Shown here: piece by piece, positions 21,181 to 33,008 of the stretch | Layout: each line of letters opens with the position of its first letter | Position numbering within the stretch: the first letter of the stretch is position 1 | DNA from: Polytrichum commune | Taxonomy: Eukaryota; Streptophyta; Polytrichopsida; Polytrichales; Polytrichaceae | Assembly: GCA_950295325.1 (NCBI GenBank) | Contig: OX485804.1 | Location: 9,362,001 to 9,426,000 of the forward strand | Direction: 5' to 3' | DNA: 64,000 nt | Notes under the pieces: generated by a model | Database searches by the model: none | The model's input: only the letters and a program-made list of their open reading frames with translations | Told to the model about the DNA's origin: nothing | Position numbers and translations under genes: made by a program

Positions 21181-21594
21181 CACGTGTCGATGTCGGATGG
21201 ATACGAGAGGTACGCTTTGTATGCGATTGTTAATTCCCTCTCTTCCAAAATGCTGAGGTGTGTCTTTTTGCCAGTGCGTCACGAAGCAGGTGTGTTAAAC
21301 ATTAACATATATGCTTGGCCTGTGGCTAGCTAGGGCGGCCCGGTTTGGTGAAGAGGGGGACCACAGAAACCGACCAGAAGGCCAAGGGTCCTTAATTTAA
21401 TACCCACAAACACTTGGGGAGCATTGAGGTTCAGGCATTGTCTGCCTGCTTCTTGCATAGCCCCAACAGACCAGCGAGCGAGGCCTCACAGAATCCGCTT
21501 GCTGGGAGTGGCGATGTGTCTGTCGGAGGTCGTGTGTGTGTGGCAAAATCATGCCCCGATCACACCAACCTCTCCATGCGCTTCCCACCGTGTA

Positions 21595-21725
21595 ATTGCG
21601 GGGGATTATGTTGAGAAGTAGATGTTGTTGGCCCACCATTTTTCGCACTACTACAGCCGTAGATGCCGAAGGGTGGTGTCTGGACTAGCCGGTGTGATCA
21701 GCCCCCTCAACTGTAGGCGGACGCA
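21595..21725 (+). repeat. 154-bp repeat family, single copy (plus orientation)
   Basis: From GTAATTGCGGGGGATTATGT to CCGGTGTGATCAGCCCC this segment matches a unit of the 34250-35173 array in the same orientation. It is the second dispersed monomer of that satellite in the window. A 17-nt G run (21784-21800) lies 60 bp downstream. Confidence 0.7.
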
Positions 21726-21822
21726 GGGTGAGGAAAAACTCCTCCGATAGATTGTAAGATGAGCATGTTTGATTTGGGTTCTTGGGGGGGGGGGGGGGGG
21801 AGGGGGGTGCCTCAAGCACCAC

Positions 21823-22245
21823 ATACACCGTTTATGGTATTGGTGTCACGTGAGTAGTAGCGTCACTTGCCCTCATTGGAGGTGTGTGTTAGGTTACACT
21901 GATGATCGACAACTTCATCATTAGTGTCACTGCATGATATTGGCGTTCAAGTGCACTTATTGATATCTTGGCACGAGTATGTTCAACAGTGTTATGAGGT
22001 GAAACTGTGTATGCATATGTTACACAATGGTCTACAAGTTGACTAAAGTGTACACACATGACACTTGGCATTAGTAAAGTCGAGAATGTCTTCCCCTTGC
22101 ATACTAAAACGCAAAACTATCATCTCAAATAGCCTAGTGTGTTACACTAAATATCATCGTGCTAATAATGTTTCGCTTAAAACAATTACTTATGTTGACG
22201 AATAGTCCCATGTTGACGATTAGAGGACGTGACACGCTAGATTGT
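21823..22245. mobile_element. MITE family A, copy 1 (right end lost)
   Basis: It begins ATACACCGTTTATGGTATTG, the family A terminus. The order of interior blocks (GATCGACAACTTC, TGGCACGAGTATGTTCAA, CACAATGGTCTACAAGTTGA, CTTGCATACTAAAACGCAAA) is the same as in copies at 33009 and 48420. It fades out after GACGTGACACGCTAG without the closing inverse terminus. Confidence 0.65.
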
Positions 22246-23190
22246 CATGTCATGAAACTACCACATTTATGTTAGTGAAGTTGGCAACAAAAGGGAATTA
22301 TCACTTACGAGCATATCTCTCACTCATCCAAGCAAACAAAAAAAATCATGAAGGAGAATGCAATCCAAGGGTTATTATTTGGGGGTTAATTTGACACCGG
22401 ACATAACATTATAAAGTCTACATGCTCAACTCCCTTTGTAAAGGAGGAAGGACCGTGAAGTGTTGTAGCAATAGCTCTATTTCTTGGCGTAGATTCTAAC
22501 CTACATTACATTATGTTAAATACAACCAACAAAGTAAGTTTGGAAGACAAGAAGGCAAACATGTTTAGAGGTAAACCCTTGGATAATCATCTTGTAATAG
22601 TTGACTGTTGAATGTCATAGGAGAAGTGGTCTAGTGGGAAAAATAACCATGTCATACATGTCTACCTTATATATTTAGTATGTAAGAGCTGGAAGATTTG
22701 TGAACGACATAAGCCTCACTAACACTCACTACTATGTTCATAAATATGACAATATGTTGTAAATGGCAAGCACTAACATCAAGGGTTGTAAAATTGGGTA
22801 ACTTTTATTGCCATTACGGACACCTTGTACCTTATGCCTCAACTTCAAAGTTGAAGTTCAATGTAATAGTCGCCCATGAGTTTTCTTTATCATGCAATTA
22901 GAGGTGCTCTCTCCCATGTACCATTTCCGCCCCATCAAACATGCAATGTCTAGACAAAGAGACTTTCAAACCTTCAATCAAGATCAAACTCTAAATATCT
23001 ACCAATATTTGGTTGAAGATACTCTTACATTCAACATTTTCTATGTAGAATATCATGTATTTCAAGAAACTAGAACCTACTATAGTACACACACCTCGTA
23101 GTGCTCCTGTAGAGTGATCATGTCAAAGTATACGCCAAATATATTAGAACCATTGTCCTCTTCACCAAACTTACCTAATTCAACATCCCT
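22246..23190. other. AT-rich, no gene seen
   Basis: No frame with coding character and no recognised repeat termini. A short frame at 22892-23101 has no domain. Confidence 0.35.
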
Positions 23191-23850
23191 TTATGTTAGT
23201 ATTATATGGTCTTGCCCTTAAAGAAATTTTCCCCTCTATATGCTTCATATGTTCACTCCATATGAGTTTTCCAAGTTGTGGGCCTCATGATCTAAACTTA
23301 TTTATTACAATACACATGATTGGAACACAATTCTACATACAAGTACAACAAGTGAAAATCAACAATCTATTTAGTGAAAAATAATCATGTATTGATAATT
23401 GATTCCCTTATGAAGAAGTTGTATCTTTCTCATATATGTGTTTGATATGTAAAGGTGAAAGAGTTGGAAGGGTAGAGTATAACCCTAATTAGTGATTATT
23501 GAGATTTTATGGGCAAATACTTTGATGAACTCACCCTTAAATTGGTAGATGAGTTTAGAGGTTTTCATAATGATAACATGCAGGGCTACTCTTTTAGAGC
23601 ACATATCACCTAAGTTAGTTGGTGCTAAAATTAATGGTCCACCCAAAATCAACAACCTAAAATATTGCACAATTAATACATATTGATTATGATAATGTGC
23701 ACCACCTTAATATTAGGATACCGTATTGATTTTGGATCATCTACCCATAAAACTTTGAAACCCAATAAATTTTGCATATGGAAGTCACATAAAACATACC
23801 TCGGTGCATTGGAATCCCTTGTCAATTTTTCATTGTAATCATTTAACGAA
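23191..23850. repeat. Dispersed repeat segments, including H2 copy
   Basis: 23215-23480 resembles 13340-13560 and 30600-30740 (shared TATGAGTTT, ACAATACACA and TTGATTCCCTTATGAAG words). 23655-23830 resembles 63585-63725 (CATATTGATT, CACCACCTTAA, CTACCCATAAAACTTTGAAA). Divergence is high and ends are not clear. Confidence 0.45.
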
Positions 23851-24590
23851 TTGCAATATAATAGTATTCAATATACTTGCTCAACAATCAAAGTGGTTGC
23901 TTATCTCCAAAAAGAAAAGAAAAAATAACGCCCGTATTTTCACACGAGCATGACTGCGAGCCCGTTGGCCTCATACTAATCACGGGGTTCCACTTGCTTA
24001 TCTCCACATATCTTCGTTGCAAAGGCTACACATTATTTTGATACTTTGGTGACATTTGATGCACTCCAATACCGTAGAAGCCCTCTACTTCATCTTTACT
24101 AGTGCCACATTGTAATTTTCACATAGGGTTTAAGAGGTTTGTTCACATAATTGAGAGCCCTTCAAAACACTCTTTTTCATTGTTGACACGCAAAGAGGTG
24201 GGTATTAATTTGTGCTCCACACTTGAAACATTCTAGTTACTACATCTACCATAACATCACTCAGTCGATGACTTGTGTTTGTAGGCCTGGTATGTAGTAG
24301 ACTCAAGAAAAGAAAATATGGATGCCGAAATCTCACTACAACCAGACTGAATATGAAGCAAGGGCAACTGAATACAAATTATCAATGGAGTAATGTTATG
24401 ACACTTGTTAGTGCCTTCTTCATCATGTTATAAAAAACTTACTTCTAATTAGTGTCGGGTCATTATTGTAAAACCATGGTCTATAAGATCTACAAATCTT
24501 ACATTTACAATGTAAGTTCTTTCTACCACCATGAGATTGGATTCCACTAAATGCCTCGTCTACCAAAATTGCATGGAATGATGCACCCAG
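23851..24590. other. No gene seen
   Basis: AT-rich sequence. A minus-strand frame starting near 24644 (24423-24644) reads into the neighbouring MITE and has no domain. Confidence 0.35.
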
Positions 24591-24596
24591 CACTAA

Positions 24597-25083
24597 GGGC
24601 CACTTCACACACGAGGCTGAGCGCCCGTGACCATTGCACTTCAAAGCACTCTACAAGGTGGAAAAGGTGGAGCCGGTCCAAGTTTGCTTCACACCACGCT
24701 TGAGGGACCAATGAAGTATGTGAATGCAAGATGAATGTAAAGTCCACAAGGATTCCTACATGGCATCCAGTGGATCATGTTACATGGTCACTTGCGTCAA
24801 AAATCATCTCTTGAAGGAAAGCCTAACACAAAACCAGGAGAACATGGCATTCCGAATGCTCACAACCGTTGGTTTATTCTAGTTTATCATGCACGAGGAC
24901 CCGCGTGAATATAAAATCATTGAAATAGCATTTGGTTGAGGGCCCGGTCACAAATGACTTCACACTACACTCGAGAGTCCGTGACCACACTATATGATTT
25001 TGAAGGTGTGTTGGGACGGCCTTTGGACGCTTACTTTTGGGCGCTCACAAGTAGTTGGCCTTTGGACGTGTGTGAAGTGGCCC
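24597..25083. mobile_element. MITE family D, copy 2 (both ends present)
   Basis: The left end GGGCCACTTCACACACG and right end CGTGTGTGAAGTGGCCC are exact inverses. The interior matches copy 1 (9814-10300) in the opposite orientation, including GGAGCCGGTCCAAGTTTGCT and ACCACGCTTGAGGGACCAAT. About 487 bp, non-coding. I could not find a target duplication, so the superfamily is open. A further partial copy of one end lies at about 48968-49085. Confidence 0.75.
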
Positions 25084-25602
25084 CAAGATCACTTTTAAGC
25101 ACTTGTCACTCCCTATCTCTATGGACAGAACAGTTGGAAGGATAGAGTTTAACACTTGGCGCACGCTAATAGGAATAAAGTGCTAGTCATTGCTTTAATG
25201 CTTGAGCAAACTTGATGATGCAGTAGAGGATATATATATTCAAAACATCTACTTGATTCACATTGACTTGTTTTTCTTGAGCTATGAGCAAAGGAATATG
25301 TGTTAGACTAAGTGACTCCAATTCCCCATTGTGTTGATTATTGACCTTAATATGGTTGTAACCATATTAAGCCTTAATGTATATATGACTCACATATAGG
25401 TGTTTGATAAGAAGAGTGAAAAAAAGAGTCTCAAGTACATTAACACAATGATATGTGGAATATAGATATATAATACTTGCATCGATATCTGCATGATTTG
25501 CAAATCACTATCTAGACAAAATCAAGTCTCAATTTGATCCATGACACAAAAATGTTTGTGGAGTTGGAAGTTTCAAGTGCGCACAATAGGACCACATAAC
25601 TT

Positions 25603-26290
25603 AAGGTATGCATGTGTTATTTGATTACCTTTATTTATTGAACACATGTATGGTGTATGGTGTATGGTGGGTGTGGATCTTAGGACAACCACCATAAGCT
25701 GAAAGGTGCATGTTTTTAAGAGATGAACAACATTTTCATCACTTATTAAGTACACTACGCTCAATAGTCACTGCAATTAGATGCTAAGGGGGAGAGGGGT
25801 ATGTATTCATCAAGGAATTTATAAAACAAGCACTTCCAACAACCATAGCTAAATAAGGGGGTGGGTCCAATTTTTATTCCAATTTTCGGAGATGTTTCAT
25901 AATAAATTTTCGAACGCAACTTAGTTCTCCACTTGTAAATTTGATCATGACAAGATGGAGAACAAGAAGCCACCCGCATAAGGTATGCATGTGTATTTAA
26001 TTATGTTCCTTGATCGGACACATATATTTGATTGGTGTGTAGTTTAGTGAGGATCAAAGAGCGAACACCATAAAGACACGTGTTTAAAAGAGACTGGACT
26101 ACATTTTCAAGTTTTAGTACACATTCTGCAATCAATAGTGAACACGGTTGGGAGGACCCATGTACTTTATTCAAGCATCAACAAACACCCCCTTCCGATA
26201 ACCATAACTAATGCATGGGAGATCATGTTTCCAATACGATTTTTGTTGATTTCTCTCATCTTAGATTTGCTGATAGAGTTATGCAAATAG
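25603..26290. mobile_element. MITE family B, two abutting copies
   Basis: Copy one (25603-25980) begins AAGGTATGCATGTG and ends GCCACCCGCATA. Copy two starts at once with AAGGTATGCATGTGTATTTA. Both carry GGTGTAYRGT..GGATC, a GAGATGAACAACATTTTC or GAGACTGGACTACATTTTC block, CAATAGT and a GCTGATAGAGTTATGCAAAT-like end block. They match single copies at 39715-40090 and 47966-48372. Head-to-tail abutment is unusual for MITEs. Confidence 0.55.
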
Positions 26291-26323
26291 TCCCGGGATT
26301 ACGCTCCCGTTCAATACTCCACA

Positions 26324-26797
26324 ATGGATTCTTCACAGTACAAAAGCTTGTGTAGAGTGAGAACTTACCACATTCTTGCAAAAACATGTGAAACGAATCA
26401 AAAATTATTGCAGCAAATTGTGTCTATCATTTGCGAAACAATCTCACATTTCTTTTTTACAATTATTTTGTGCCGGACCGGCTATCAAGCTACGGTATAC
26501 CTTATGTTACCACCCGAGCGTGAGACCAAGTGGCCATTTGATGCCTCCAATGGTCTGCAAGTTGGTGGTGATTTGAGAGGGAGGGGCCCTTGTCTCATGG
26601 GCGGCCGTGTCAGTGCTCCACCTGCCGCTTTGTCATTGGATGTGACCCCGACATCACGAGCTTTGCCGTGGACATTGAAATTATTAGGCTTGGGACTGTG
26701 TGGTACTACACTGTTGTTCCCATCTTGGCAGGAGCAAATTGTGACACTTGCAAGGAAAGCCTTACATATGTTTAGGAAACTAAGAAGTTGTTTATAA
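26324..26797 (+). CDS. 157-codon ORF, unknown
   Basis: This is the longest uninterrupted frame in the window (ATG 26324, stop 26795-26797). The local sequence is more GC-balanced than its surroundings from about 26500 to 26760. A second frame over the 3' half (26590-26775) reads more like protein: CQCSTCRFVIGCDPDITSFA, then a hydrophobic stretch and ILAGANCDTCKESLTYV, with paired cysteines. The two frames cannot both be coding in the usual way. A true gene fragment in the second frame with the first as its shadow is as likely as the reverse. No domain is recognised in either, so this should be treated as a candidate only. Confidence 0.25.
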   Translation: MDSSQYKSLCRVRTYHILAKTCETNQKLLQQIVSIICETISHFFFTIILCRTGYQATVYLMLPPERETKWPFDASNGLQVGGDLRGRGPCLMGGRVSAPPAALSLDVTPTSRALPWTLKLLGLGLCGTTLLFPSWQEQIVTLARKALHMFRKLRSCL

Positions 26798-26819
26798 AGT
26801 TACCTTACTTTAGAGCACC

Positions 26820-28035
26820 GCCCATGGTAAGTTAATGGCAAATTCCACACTGCACCGCCCCGCCCCGCCCTCCTCCGTGACTTGAGGGTCTCCAATCACA
26901 TGTGACGGCCGCCGGTACACTAAACATCTTATTTAGTGTGGCCCACATTATTGATTAACAATCCACATTAATCGTCTTGGAACAAGAGAGGGTGTCGTAT
27001 GACACTTGTTGCTACGTGACAAATCCCAAACAAAATTCTATTCTCGACAGGGAACACCAATGTCAATGCCACACTGACTAAGATGTTTCGTGTAGACCGC
27101 TTACGCGTTGCTACAAACGTTCACGTGTTTGTTTGAGGCACTGAAATGAACACCGATTGTAAAGTTGTGGTGATGTTTTAAAAACTGTAGCATGTCTCTT
27201 CATTCCGCAACTAAAAGTAATAATAGAATTGTACACTAGTAGCCAATTTTGTTAATTGTCCGTTTGAGGCTCACATATCTTATGTATAGTGAAGCTAAAG
27301 ATTGGTTTTTTTTGGATTGCGCGTGCCTTTCATCCACTCACTCACCTTTTCATCACCTCTTACATACCCAACCCTGCCCAATAACCTTACAACTTATCAC
27401 ACTCAAGAGATATCGTCTTTGGATCCCAAGGAAAGCCCCCATCAACAATATGGAACGATGCAAGATATGCACACCTCCGCTGACCACCAAACCGTAACCA
27501 AATTCATACGAGGCCATATTGGCAACCAAGGAAGACCCTCGTAGCACCACCACAATGCCTTAAAGCACAAAATAAATTGGACACCTTAAAAACTAGAAAC
27601 AATAACACAACATGACATACACATCTCAGCAACCATCCCAACATATGCCATTAGATACCCACCCGCACCATCATGGCCCTCATACTACAACTGACTAGAA
27701 ACCTCACCCGCAACATATCTATAGTCAAGAAATCATGCCCACACAAAAGATAAGAAAAACAAAATTAACTTTGATGTTAATATTGATGTGACTTTCATGC
27801 CATTGGCCCTATTATGTTTGAGAGGAAGCTCATAGTATATTCATGCCAACATGAACCCCAATAAACATCATAAAACCTTTTCAATGAGAACCTCAAATAA
27901 ATGGATAAACTTTCCAAGAATATCATACCCCCTCCACATGTTGCGCTTCAATAACCCCTCACCCCCACTACCAGAAAAATTCTACACCCTAAACCCTCCC
28001 AGATATTACCCATTCAAGATTATGTATATACATAT
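26820..28035. other. No gene recognised
   Basis: A short CCGCCCCGCCCCGCCC tract (about 26858-26873) stands out. Overlapping frames near 27250-27550 on both strands carry no domain. Confidence 0.35.
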
Positions 28036-28037
28036 AG

Positions 28038-28038
<1 letters not shown>

Positions 28039-28084
<46 letters not shown>
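28039..28084. repeat. (TG)23 microsatellite
   Basis: 46 bp of perfect TG dinucleotide repeat. Open frames through it translate to poly-Val-Cys and are artefacts. Confidence 0.98.
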
Positions 28085-28085
<1 letters not shown>

Positions 28086-28569
28086 CTATTTCATCCCCCA
28101 AATGGAGAAGGAAACGAAATTTTTCTTGGATCTAGAGTATACACCCAAATCAACAAGACGCAAATAACCACAACATTCCTTGGGTTTCAAAACATTCTAA
28201 GTGCAAAACTCTACGCCATATGATCAACACTTCCCATGACGTCCACATATTTACCGATAGCTTAAATATCACCTACCTAATAAACAACCATATAAGACGC
28301 CTATCCTCTTAGCATAACCACCCCAATTAACTCACCATGACATCCATTGTCCACTATGAAAACTTGGTTTTGACACAAAATCACAATCCCAAAAGTTGGA
28401 GCTCACACGTATATCTAAGGAAATGACCTCGTAGACAAACTTGTAAATGGAGTCAACATACAAGTGATAATTATCTATAAGGTTGTAGAAATTTGAGCAT
28501 GTTAAAAAGTAGGCAATTACATGGTTTAAATAATTCAGAACATAAAGTCATACACTTAAGTACCTCAGG

Positions 28570-28960
28570 TTTAAAAAGTTCATAAAGTTAAGGTATGTGG
28601 GTGACATTCGGTTAGTGTCTTGTTCTCCACCTTCTATTGACAAGTCTCCATAAATCAGAGGGCCTAAGGTATGTGGCTGTTATTCGGTTCGTTTTTCTGT
28701 GCTCTCCAATTCTACCGATTAGATTTACGCAACAATACTTGTTTTATAATAGCAAATCTACAATGAAGCATCAACAAAAATTGGATTGAAACCCAGTCCT
28801 CTCCTGATTTGGTTGTAAATAATGAAAGTACATGTTTGTTGATTTTTTGATTGATTACATAGGTCCTTCCAATTGATTATGCTCACTATTGAATGTGGAA
28901 GCATTTATCATAATCGAAGACATAGTTGAACATGTGTCTTTCATGGTGTTTGTTTCTTGA
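28570..28960. mobile_element. MITE family B, inverted copy
   Basis: Read on the minus strand, the segment 28960-28660 follows the family B order: GACTGGGTTTCAATCCAATT-like, CATTGTAGATTTGCTA and GCACAGAAAAACGAACC-like blocks, then a TACCTTA end. A second partial end (AAGGTATGTGGGTGACATTC) at about 28590 lies ahead of it. Confidence 0.45.
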
Positions 28961-30020
28961 TCCTCACTTAACTCCCAAATCTCTGAGAGACCCAAAATGT
29001 CCAATTTTTTTGTGGTTTTTGTTTCAAATGAGACCTTTGACTTTTTTTGATGGAGATGAAACTTTTTGTCTAAATTAATGAATTTCATTTTGCATCCAAT
29101 GAAATGTGTTAGATGAGAAATCGATACTCATATGTACTTGGAAAGCTATAAAAATTTGCAAGGATTTAGTTTATTTTATGTTTCAGATATCCATTGTTGG
29201 GATTGGTAATTGGAGTTCTTGTAGTTACTTTCAAAAAGAATGTAAGATTGGATGTAAAACGAAGTGCTACACATTACAAGGGCTCTCAAAAAAATCGCAT
29301 AAGTTGCAAACATAAAAAGGCTCATAATGTATTCAAAAATCTTATGCAAAAAATTTCATCCCAATTGGGTCTCATTCTGTAATCCAGGTGATGATGTTAG
29401 TAGGGTTAAAGTTTGTTTTCAATCATCTACCCCACCCATTATACCTTCACAGGTGTACAAGTTTCTCATTCACATTGCCACAAGAACGGTTGATATTTTT
29501 TTGGATAGCTCATAGAAAGGCTGATATCACATCCGTATAATTGGATGCTCAAAAGCACCTACAAATTGAAACCTAAATTATCTCTCTTAGAAATAATGAG
29601 ACTGACTTTGAGAAGAGTGGTGCTTAGGGATAAAGGGGTTAACTACACACCAATCAACTGTAGGTGTCCGTTTAAAAAAAATTAAAAAAATGAACAACAC
29701 CCACATACCTTAGAGGAGATTGAGTCCAAAAGGTTGTGCCCAATAACCATACTTGGCCCTCCCGGACCGTGGGAGTTACCTTGTCCATAACGGACACTTC
29801 AAATCTCAAAGTAAGAATTACTCACTCAATGAGACTAACCCTCAACGTAAGATTTTAAATGAAATATCAAGTAGCCATGGTAATTAAGGTAGAAGTAGCT
29901 CCTTGTTGATCTTTGTATGTTAAATGATTTTCCTTGTTAGATATGATCTCCATTCAACTTAACATAGAAGCCTACCCAAAGAAGAACCCAAAATAGGTGT
30001 TCAAATTAGCCTTCTCTACT
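28961..30020. other. AT-rich, no gene recognised
   Basis: Frames at 28855-29088 (minus strand) and 29106-29515 (plus strand) are lysine- and serine-rich with no domain. A family B-like end (ACACCCACATACCTTA) lies at about 29698-29713. Confidence 0.35.
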
Positions 30021-30024
30021 TATG

Positions 30025-30262
30025 CCATGCCCACACTAGGGCCAGTCGTTGGTCATGGGCAAAAGAAGGAATCCCTCTTGATAAAGAAAGTGCATCTCAT
30101 TCCCTAATCTATTGCTATCAGTAAATAACTTTCATCATACTCACAATTAACCTCATTGAATGTAACATGTTGCAGGTTTGCCAATACATACAAGACAAGA
30201 ACTTCTTTCAAGATGGGAACCCTCCCACTAGTGCATGCCAATTGTTAGTCCTAGTGTGGACA
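30025..30262. mobile_element. MITE family F, copy 2
   Basis: The left end CATGCCCACACTAGGGCCAG and right end (reverse complement CATGTCCACACTAGGACTAA) are inverted. The interior matches 20718-20957 in the opposite orientation. About 238 bp, no ORF. Confidence 0.7.
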
Positions 30263-31985
30263 TGATATTACTCTAAAATATCACAAACTTTCAAGAATCC
30301 ATGACACACACACAAGATGAGTTTATGTTCAAATCCTCTGTGAAGATAATGCCACTCTAGGTTGATAAGAACAAAATGCCATTATATGTCTTTTTGGTAC
30401 ATGTTTGGTACATAAATGATAAACAATGTCTCGAAGCTGCAGAGAAACCAACCGTAACATGTGGGAGGCAGCCTTCATTGCAGTGTATCAATGCTGCTAA
30501 AACTTTATGCCTCACCGCCTTGGAGGAATTTAGGGCATTTCACACGTTGTAAAGGGATGCTAAATTATTATTTAGAGGGAGTAGTCTCAATATATGCCCC
30601 ACTCTATATGAGTTTCATCAAATGTGGGTCAAGTGATCAAAACTAATATCTTACAATACACAAGGCTTTACATAGAAATAATTGAAGCTAAGATTTTGAT
30701 AGTTGGTCAAAGATATTGATAGTTGATTCTCTTATGAAGGAGTTGAAAGTTGGGCCGCAATAGAGGCAAGATATTCCAGTCTAGGACAACGTTTTGGGTC
30801 CCGCCATCATTACAACAGCAATTGGGCCTAGTGCATGGTCTAACTCCCAGACTAAACTTGGCAGTGTCCCGTTGTTGGGCCATGTATCGATAACAAGTGA
30901 ACATGCAATGAACATAAGGTAATGTGACCTTAAAGTAACACCTTCGTTTTGGTGACATCTATTTTTAATCCTTAAGCCCTCAACAAGTGAGTGCAATGGT
31001 GTCATCGAGGAAGTCATTGTTAAAGCAGTTAATCATAAGTTTGCATTAAGTATAAAATAGCACCGTTTCAACCATTCATAATAGCGGTGTATGAAGGATG
31101 CAAGAACATTTTTAGAAGAACACCAACTTTGAGCAATCACAATGGTTGATTAGGGATCTATCCACTCAACGAGGCAATGTAAGAAGTGATTCACAAAAGG
31201 GGGACAACATCTTAAATTTAATAGAAGATCCTAATCTGCAATAAGGTTGATTTTGTGATTATTGTCAGTTAGCAGATCCCCTAGTAGAGAGTGTAGGGCT
31301 CTTTCCTTTAGATGATTTTGCAAATTTATGTAGGTTGCATACGAATTTGTTAATATTTGATTCCCCCCCTCTATAGACTATGTATAGATTCACTAATCTA
31401 TGGATTTTTTCTTGAAAATTTTCAGAGCTACTTAACCTTCTTGAAATAGCAATTTTTCTTCTCAAAGTATCGTTTTAAAACCTCAATACCTTAACACAAT
31501 GAGTCTCAAGAGGTACTCAGTGGCCAATACAGGACTAAAGGTGAGCATGCCTAATTCAGTTACATATCTCAATTGGACACTTATATTTAAGTGATGTGTG
31601 ATTAGGTGTGCATTTAAGAACACACACCAAAAATACATGTGCGTGAATGATTGAACTACATAGATTGTGGTACACCCTTACCTCCGTAATGTCACTCCCT
31701 CTCTTATATCTCAAAACCTTAGGGATGTGCTCATTTTAAATCACCTTCCTTGTTGTCACATTTCCCTTCCATATATCACAATTTTTTACATTAAAATAAT
31801 CCACCAAAGAAAACAGATCATGTGCTTGCACACATCACATTGTCATCATTGTCATTATTGCAATGTTGACTTTGTATTGTTCCATATTGTCACACAATAC
31901 ACTAATTCTTTATTAACACGCATCCATGTTAACACAACAACCCTCCTATAATAACACGTGCACTTTTGGTTGCCACATGCATGAT
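30263..31985. other. Mixed repeat debris, no gene
   Basis: 30590-30760 is a copy of the segment inserted at 13340-13560. 31540-31680 resembles family B sub-copies at 32585-32725 and 58640-58840 (CTCAATTGGACACTTATATTTAAGTG words). The remaining frames (for example 30707-31017 on the minus strand) have no domain. Confidence 0.4.
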
Positions 31986-31989
31986 ATTA

Positions 31990-32381
31990 GGGAGGTTAGA
32001 GTGTATTTAGTGTCACTTACTATGTTGTACCATGTTGTACCATGTTGTACCTTTGTACTTATAATGAACTTTTATATCAAGTGAAGATGCTTGTCATAGC
32101 ATTATGAAGCAATGTGCATTCATTCATATGGGCCCCGAGATTATAATTATGGGATGCTGCAACTAATGTAGATTTAGTCTAAATCTGCACTAGCTATGGC
32201 ATCCCATATTCTCGGGGCCCACATGAACGAATGCACAGTGGCTAATGATGCTATAGTGTTTTACAATGTCTAAACAATTTATTCGACCTTTGTTGGTAAC
32301 ACATGATATCCATACTAAAAAAAAGCTATAGCATTGTGAAATACCAAATAGTAGGTGACACTATATACCACAAATGGTGTA
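31990..32381. mobile_element. Family A-like foldback element with internal hairpin
   Basis: The left end has GTATTTAGTGTCACTTACTA. The right end, reversed, reads TACACCATTTGTGGTATATA then GTGTCACCTACTAT, which is the family A terminus. Three tandem copies of the 10-mer YATGTTGTAC follow the left end (32031-32060). The centre is an almost complete 123-nt hairpin (32114-32236). Confidence 0.6.
32114..32236. repeat. Long hairpin (~60-bp arms)
   Basis: The arm starting GTGCATTCATTCATATGGGC folds back on the arm ending GAATGCAC, with GGGCCCCGAGA/TCTCGGGGCCC and GGGATGC/GCATCCC fully paired. The tip is GATTTA GTC TAAATC. Only a few mismatches and small bulges occur along roughly 60 bp. A related hairpin lies at 62788-62953. 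Confidence 0.85.
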
Positions 32382-32389
32382 CCTCATTT

Positions 32390-33005
32390 CGATAAGAATT
32401 CAAAAATCAATAGTTCATATAGCCTTGGAGACCTATATGATTGTTTCAGAAGAAAAATAGTCCTCACTTTGATTATGAATAAGTCATTCATATGAGCTTC
32501 GATATTATGAGGAAAATTGCTACACCCTCGTCTTCACTACAACAATTACGTGGACAAAAGCATGGGTCCCCAACCACTAGATGGTAATGTAGATGTGTCC
32601 AATTCATGTACTAATCTTAATTGGACACCTACATTTGAGTGGTATGTGGTTTGATGTGGCTCTAAGAACAGACACCCAAAAGTTGTGTGTTCAAAAGTTG
32701 TTGGATTAAGTGCTCAAATATGACAAGCATTCTCGGAAAAATAATTAGTATATTGGTGGGGGGGGACCTACATGACCATTTAATGAGAAAGAGAATGTTC
32801 ACCTTAATAATGATTAAAATGTTCATATGAGCTCCAAATATTATGAGGAGAGTGACTATGGCCTTGATTTGGATTTGCTAATCATCTTATACTAATTGCA
32901 AGTTTTATTAAATCTTAGGAGAAGTGGAAAAGATAACTATTAAAAACCTATCTTAGTCTTAGTTGGAAAATACAACTATCTAAAACCTATATGCCTTATC
33001 TAAAT
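32390..33005. other. Repeat debris, no gene
   Basis: Contains a family B-like partial copy (about 32585-32725) and a short G run at about 32757-32765. No coding signal. Confidence 0.4.
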
Positions 33006-33008
33006 CTA

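Noticed and set aside
21397-21648. Three overlapping ORFs on both strands near 21.4-21.6 kb
   Set aside because: They overlap each other without domains and run into the 154-bp repeat copy; local higher GC alone explains the open frames.
27851-28223. ORFs with long Val-Cys runs
   Set aside because: They are translations of the (TG)23 microsatellite.
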